Assembly (NCBI RefSeq): GCF_003590095.1
Contig: NC_039478.1
Span: forward strand, 8,122,001 to 8,186,000
Reading direction: 5' to 3'
Length of the DNA: 64,000 nt
DNA from: Trichoplusia ni
Lineage: Eukaryota; Arthropoda; Insecta; Lepidoptera; Noctuidae
A program made the translations under genes and the position numbers. Under the pieces are notes generated by a model that was not told the DNA's origin, did no database searches, and saw nothing but the letters and a program-made list of their open reading frames with translations. The stretch's first letter is position 1. Each line of letters opens with the position of its first letter. Shown here one piece after another: positions 57,201-64,000 of the stretch.

Positions 57201-59117
57201 GTTTTTTTGTTTCAATAATTAAATTTAAATGAGTAACTGTAACATGAAAAGTGTTGTATAAGTTTAAAGTAAGTTTTTAAACAAATTTTAATACTTAAAT
57301 GTTGTTACACAGTGACTTTAATTGTTAATTTACACTTAGAAGCACGTGTATTATAATCTTGCTTTTAATAAGTATCCTGTGATCTGGTCCATACGATAAA
57401 TTCTTTATAAAAATGATACAGAAAGCAGAAAAAAGCGAAAAACATTTAAGAATCACTCGACATAATCTTAATGATTCGTTCACAGATAATGAATTGACTT
57501 GACATGCTGATAATTGTTAAGAATCGGCAATTAAAAATTAAGAAAATTTATAGAATAAAGTAAAAAAAAGTAGGGCCATCGTGTAGCAAGATCTTAATGG
57601 TTGTCATTTGTTTAAATTTATTTTAAAGATAATAAATTTAGTATACATCCGCTTCCGTTACCTTTTACTTTAAGTAAACTAATAAATTATTATTTGAATA
57701 TGGAACACATCCTGTGAAATTGATAATACTTTATTTATTTTCGTACATTTGCGTACATAAGTGCGTAATTTGTGTGCTATGTTATTGGAGCAGATGGTAC
57801 AGACAAATTTATAAAAACGAAAGTGTAAATTACTTTATTTACATACATTTTACATCACACATGTATTGATGACTTCCTTGATTGTCCAAAAATCATGATT
57901 TCACTTTATATTCGCACGGTTTTGAAATATGTGTCAACATATGTTTGTTATTTACTTAACTCATGCCAAAAAGGGTATTTATCAAGAAATACTGGGTTGA
58001 TTGTCCATCTTATTTCGACTCTCCCCATCAAATCAAAACAACAAAGTTTCAGATTTGACTTTAAGTACACACTTATATATCGCAAATGTATCCACTAGAA
58101 CTTATCATCATAATACCTTCATATTCGAATGAAGCTCTACCAATCACGGAACTCTAATAATTAGATCACTCCAATAATAAATTGTTACTACGGAACAGAA
58201 CAGAAATAGCAATAACATTAGTTTCCTATGACCACCGTGTACGGTAGCTGTCCTCTGACGCACGTGCGCCTCTGTCGCAACCCTTGAACAATTGGCGTGA
58301 ACTTACTCAATCGTGATGATGCATCGCTAATGACCAAAAGTAATGACAATAAAATGGAACAAGCAACTGGCTTTCTGAGCACAAAGACGTAATACGCGTG
58401 AGTAATTATGGTGCACTACTAGGTACTCGTTCATTTGTCTTGGGTTCTGAAACAATATAATATTTCGTTTTTAAATCAAATGTTTGTGTTCGTTAATTGA
58501 TTGTTTCTTTCATTTTTTTCAAGTGCAAGCACTACCAACAATTAGGTAGACTATACGAGGCTAGGTTCTCGGGTAGAAGACATTGCACCAAGACAACTAC
58601 AGAAAACACTTAACAAAAATGTTTGTATGTCTTGCAGTTTAAAATTTTTATTGATAAAAAAATCTCAGATAAAATTAATTTATTTTACTCAAAGATAATT
58701 TGCACCAAAGCCTCAGAAAATCGGGAGTTATGTCATATAAATCTAATATTTAAACTAAAAAACAAACTCCACATAAATTCGATATTACAACCAGAACACG
58801 AAATTCCCATTATAAAACCTTCTCATTTACAATAGATGTCAAGCTTATCTATATAAAGTAGGCCTCGTGAAACACAATTAGGAACTAAAAGCCACAAGAT
58901 ATCAATATATTAGTCAAGGTTATCATCCAATTACTGCATCCAAGTGATTGCGTCTACGCAACGAAACGACCAACAAGAACGACCGACAACGAACGCCTTT
59001 GTCTTTTAGTGACATCTCTTTAACAAAACTGTTACAGATGATATACTTTTTGTGATGTTATTGCAACATTGTATTTAGTAATTGATATATGCCTCCTAAA
59101 TTTCGCGCCATCGAGAT
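57201..59117. other. Non-coding, nothing firm
   Basis: No gene. A GC-richer patch lies at about 58240-58330 (ACGCACGTGCGCCTCTGTCG). Confidence 0.45.
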
Positions 59118-59190
59118 CTATCTTCGGATCTAGCAATTGGGTTGCCCTATGTCCAGCAGTGGACGAATATGGGCCGATGATGATGATAAT
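59118..59190 (+). repeat. 3' end of an RTE-type LINE
   Basis: TTGCCCTATGTCCAGCAGTG followed by GACGAATATGGGCC and a GATGATGATGAT tail is the usual 3' terminus of RTE-type LINEs in moths. Only the last 70 bases or so remain. Confidence 0.55.
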
Positions 59191-62100
59191 TAAATAGCGA
59201 TAGATTTGTTATTAGACTCAAATAAGTACATATTTGCATAAGCTTTGTTGACTTTTACTTCATGGCGTGGAAACTATATGTGCGATAGTCGATGTTTTCC
59301 TTTTCAATTGTATAAGTCTCAAGTCAAGTCTATATTAGTTATCATTATATTATACAAATATTAGCTCAAATACGTTACAATAATATACGAATTCATATCC
59401 TGTTGGAGAAACAAGTTCATGAATAACATTGCTTTTGTCAACCAATCCATCAACCATGTCAACCAAACATACAGGGGCGATCTAAATAAAAAATATAGCG
59501 TGTCATCTAATCATCAAAATAACCTTATTACTACGCAAGTACCATCTAATTCCCCTCACAAAAACTCAGCTACTCAAGCAAAAACGAGTCGTATTCATTA
59601 CAAAAACGATGTCATCTTAATCACGGTACGACATTGTTCTAAAACATTTTTTCGCTATCCGCTAATGATTCAAGAACTCTAACGTAACAAAATGTTGATG
59701 ACAACTTGACAAGCAAACTGGATTGTACATTTTTCAAGCACGAATGAGCATTCGATACTTCAATGTTGCGTAATTAACGAATTTTGCGGACAAATTGCGA
59801 GTTAGGCTTCGTAGAAATTGCGCCCACCGCATCTATCTGCTCTATTTACTTACGATAAGTTTCGCAAGCTCACGCAGAGACAACCTTTAGTGTCTCAACA
59901 CTGAGACGTGATCCTGCAGAATAACTGAATCGGATCTGTTGCGTATAACAATTCACCGAGCCGTCGATACACTGGCGGCCCAATTTATTGGTTCCTTTTT
60001 TTATTCAATTATTTGGACTGACATAACTTTTGGTTGTTGTGATATAATGGCTGAATTGTTGGTATTGAAAGCTTAACTATATTGTAGTTAGGAATGCAAT
60101 GTGATACTACAATCTGTTTGTCAACTATATAAATAATGGTTGTATTGAATTTTATGTTGTTGGCGTGGAGTAAAGTGTGTTTTAAGCGTATAACACACTG
60201 AATGTATATCACTATTGATGTAACGTAACCATCAATTTTCCGCAGGAGATAAATTATCATTTTGCTTTTTTGAATCTAAAATTTCTAGGATGCCTTTCAA
60301 ATTCTTAGATCAGCTAAAAACATGGTGTTAGAAAAAATCTCCAGTAACCAATAAGAAAAAAAATCTGATAGTATAAATCACATACATCTGATCTCCCGAT
60401 GCATCATAACCCAAGATTGGACATGAAATACGAAAAAGTCGATGTAAACTGATTGATTTACGAGCAATTGTATTAATAATGACACATGAGTCGGAAGTGT
60501 GTCATAATTTATGGCCTCATTTGTAACTTGTGCTTTATAACTGTTAGACAACGTCTGGTAATTTTGCTCGAGGGTGGAATAATAAGAATTCCTAATATGT
60601 ACAACTTGTGCATTTTAAATTAATTATGAATGGACTCTTGGTAACTTATGTTTTATGAGTCAGGGGTTTTTTACGACTAGTTGAATACATGTTTTCATTT
60701 TCTACAAGTAAATTTTCTTTATTTCATGGGATATTTGTGTAAGTCTTAAGGCTGTAGAGGTAAATAAAGCTACAAGAAAACCTGACTGTAACAACGAACC
60801 GCTATGTCAAAATATTTTAACCAGTTTTGGTAATATTCCAGAAAAAAAAAGCTCTACGCTAGGTGAAAAATAGGTACCTATATAGACACAGATATTACGC
60901 AAAGTACACAACAGCAACTCCATCCAATCTTATCTTCGGTAATTACCTGTAACTGCCCATTCTTTGTATACAAACTGCCGCAGAAAACGTGTCGGACAGT
61001 AATTGTTTACTAATAATAGATATCACAAAAACATTACTATCGTTAGCAGACTCCGACAAGTATTGATACTAGTTCTCGTTTATATAGTTTACTCAAAATG
61101 TAAAACTAGAAAATGGCCACTGATGATTATAATAAATGGACCTTTTACTGAAATTATTGCGATTTATTGCCGTTTCGCTGGTCGATTTAGTATCCGGACT
61201 TGATTGTACCGCTTATTAATAATTGCCTTATAAATTTTAACAATACATCAGTGCAGGTTGACTGTGGCTCACGAGCGTCGTAAGTCACAAAATTCTTTGC
61301 TCGATGAGTTATGGTGGAATTGGTTTTAATTATCTTGTGGATCTGTGTTCTATTTTGTTACGTAATTGTGGTAACTTTGAGCTTTTTTTTAAGATTTATT
61401 TCTTAGCTTTTTAACTAATTTTCTTGACTGCTTTTGCTGGACTAGGATTTAGTCCTATAATGTTTTTATTCTCTATTGTACTTGATTCTCCATATTCATG
61501 AAAATATATCTAATATCACTGAATAAAATTACTGTGAATATAATTGACAACTTTTCTATTTGAAACTTTTTGCCGGATTAAGTAAGGCAATAAACTGAAC
61601 CTTTGTTTAGCAAGTACAGTTCTAAGTAAATTAACATAGTAGGTACCTACCACCTGGTCGATATCTAATATATTCTCAGTACGAAATAGATCAATTCAAA
61701 TAACAGGAGTTAACATCTACGAATGCCTCTATTTTGCACGTTTTTGCGAAGGCTAACAACAAGAATACTACGGTAACTGTTATCGTTATCAGTAATTCAA
61801 CAAGGCACAGAATCTGGCGCGCGCTCGACAGAAGGCTTAATAAAGTATTCGAGCAGATGTAAATGGAACACAGAGCGTGCCCGAGGCTAGGGCGGGGTCC
61901 GAACAACACTTTCATATTATTACGACCGCATTGCACGCACACAGCCGCGCGCACGCACACTCGCGCGCCCGCGATTAGATCGCAGCGGACATGCGCGCGC
62001 GCACGCGATCCGACCACTTTCAATGATTCGTTAGCGAAATCATTAGGAGATGTAATGTCGGCGCATTGTAATACGTGTTTATGGTTATTTAAATGATTTA

Positions 62101-64000
62101 TTTTTATTGATTGTTTTTGCCTTGTTGCGAGACAGAAAATAATGATGGTCGTATGAATAAGGCTACCATTATGGTCTGGTATTGCGAAGGTGATCGTTGC
62201 TACTATGTTATTTGAACGTTTGGTAATGGAATCTGTTACGAGAAAATGAGTTGTCAAGTGGGTTAAGTTGGGGCATTCATCATTGGTGGTGGTTGGTGGG
62301 GGCGGGGACGTGTGTAGACAAGTATAGCTGTTGGCTGTCTGGTGGTGTGCCGGCCTGGTGACTGATGGCCGCCGGCCGGAAGCCACGAGGGCCACAGGAT
62401 TGCTTACTCAATGTTTGAATGTCGATTAACATATTTCCACAACCAGGCTGAGCATAATATTTACAAAACATTAAATATATTAGTACAAACTAAAACAGAT
62501 ATCGGCAATTTTGATGATTTTGACAAGACAGAAAAAAATATACGTGAAAAATAATTTTCATTTGCAACTTGGTTTCTACAATAGTCAATAAGTGAAACTT
62601 TAAAGCATGTCTAAATATTAAATAAAGCTAAATTTACATACATACAACTTTATAACCTCGTTTTCTACTTCAATTTATTACAAATCCTGCTTTGAAAGTG
62701 ATACTTCACGGGTTCCAATATTTATAGTGGCTCTGTCAATCTCATCAATACTGGCAACGACTGGCGCTGACATGGCTTGACATGTTATTAACATAGGATT
62801 GACAGTGTTGTCAATAGTAAATTCTGACTATAAATATTCATAAATATGTACTAGTCTACTAATTAAATGGTTGTTTGGACGGTGGTATTTCGTCTAGAAG
62901 ACAATGCTTAATCTGCATATAAAAATTAGGCGTTCTCTTATCGATGTTAGTCTTATAGTCAAAGAGGCGTGTAATGTTTGCTCATTGTTGAACATGCACA
63001 TAATTAACGAATAAAATAATTTTCATTATCTGTATTTTCATTAACATTATCATTGTTACACCATAAACGATTAATAAGAATGAAGATGTTGTATAAAGTA
63101 GTCATCATTTAAAAAAAAGATTGATTTTACCAATTTATTAGGTTTATTGCGAGTCCACTATTTAATACAAAACCGCAATTCCGTCTCAATTTCATGATAC
63201 TAATTCCGATTTAAAAGACTCATTAGAGACAATAAAATCAAGAAAATACCACGGGGAATACCATTGGTCCGTGTTCGGCAAATGTGAGCCTTAATTATGA
63301 AAATCAAGTTCCATCGATCGGAAACACAATTGTCGCAAATTCGTGGTAATAAAATTTTACAATGGCAAAAGTAGGGGTATGCGGCGCTCGGGCCCATGAG
63401 TGAAGAGAGGATCTCGATTACTTTATCTGTAGTTACCGTGCCCGCATCAGAATCCAGTTACACGAACCCATTTCAAACGAATTTACCAAATTTTGACCGA
63501 CATTTTTAAGGGTTATGCTGAAACACATTTTTTTTTGTCGGCACCATAATGTACATTATTTTTATTGAAATTTTTAACTCCTTAAAAATAATGTCTTTCT
63601 CCAATAATAATTAAGTGTAAAATACTTAACGTAATGAAGATTATTTTTTACAACCAAATAAAAAAACATTTACCAAAACACATTTACCGACACGTTAAAA
63701 CGAGAGAGTTTGAGAAATTATACATTTACGCAAAACGTTTAAAACGGAGGCGACAATCTTACTCATAAAGAAATTGTCACATGATAAAATTGAATATAAA
63801 GATACAGGATGCCTGTGTTTAAAACATTCATTACTACAGATTTTATATAATATTTTTTAACATTTAGTACTCCCATGCGAGTATAAGGGAAATGTGAATA
63901 CCCGAGGCGAGAATTACGAATATGGAATCGGCCTCATTTATAATTGTTCCCAGAGTGGTGTGTGAACCGAGACGTCCGAAACTTAAGGTGTCGTATAGTC
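59191..64000. other. Non-coding region with CpG-rich and possibly conserved blocks
   Basis: No gene is supported. Notable blocks are 60480-60580 (TTTATGGCC and TTTATAAC words), 61800-62060 (CpG-rich), 63230-63430 and 63880-63990. Each stands out from AT-rich surroundings but carries no long ORF. Confidence 0.4.
61800..62060. promoter_or_regulatory. CpG-rich block, candidate promoter or regulatory element
   Basis: The block has many CpG dinucleotides and alternating purine-pyrimidine runs such as GCGCGCGCACGCG and GCACGCACACTCGCGCGCCC. It could be an exon, a promoter or Z-DNA-prone sequence. A 234-codon open frame on the minus strand here is compositionally poor as a gene. Confidence 0.3.

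Noticed and set aside
61691..62395. 234-codon open frame on the minus strand
   Set aside because: The frame is stop-free mostly because of CpG-rich sequence. It shows no domain, splice context or sensible composition.
1..64000. CRISPR arrays, bacterial operons or ribosomal RNA
   Set aside because: No regularly spaced repeats, bacterial gene organisation or rRNA sequence was seen. The content is eukaryotic.

Overview
The window looks like AT-rich nuclear DNA from a lepidopteran insect, possibly a noctuid-like moth. The evidence is eukaryotic splice sites, several Helitron ends of the lepidopteran Lep1 type (5' TC, 3' CTAG next to T), tRNA-derived SINEs with A and B boxes, a 412/mdg1-like Ty3/gypsy element, and LOA-like and CR1-like LINEs. 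There is no bacterial-style gene organisation. The species call is an inference from repeat types, not a database match.

Region by region: (1) 2255-9876 (+) holds the one host protein gene I can support. It is a 13-exon gene with every intron in phase 1, and it encodes a secreted, low-complexity protein of about 878 residues. The protein has a signal peptide, a tandem N-glycosylation repeat, a Lys/Thr-rich basic block, a long acidic Glu/Thr block ending in dibasic sites, a polyproline exon, two micro-exons and two candidate terminal exons. I do not recognise its family. (2) 9.9-20.9 kb is non-coding, with a SINE and one GC-rich block that could be a regulatory element. (3) 20908-27003 (+) is a complete, apparently young 412/mdg1-like LTR retrotransposon. 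Its 141-bp LTRs are identical, it has a CTAC target duplication, and it carries intact gag and pol plus an upstream 98-aa membrane ORF. (4) 27-33.8 kb is non-coding with a Helitron, a SINE and a degenerate direct repeat. (5) 33816-44336 (-) is a LOA-like LINE interrupted by a full-length CR1-like LINE (37341-41655, -). Target duplications of both insertions are visible, and both elements look otherwise intact. (6) 44.3-64 kb is non-coding with a SINE, Helitrons, perfect hairpins, retroposon remnants, a possible cuticular-protein pseudogene fragment and a CpG-rich block near 61.8-62.0 kb.

The host gene and the mobile elements appear unrelated. The Helitron at 4754-5008 sits inside an intron of the gene and does not break it. 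The most original material is the all-phase-1 modular gene and the predicted myristoylated membrane ORF that precedes gag in the LTR element.
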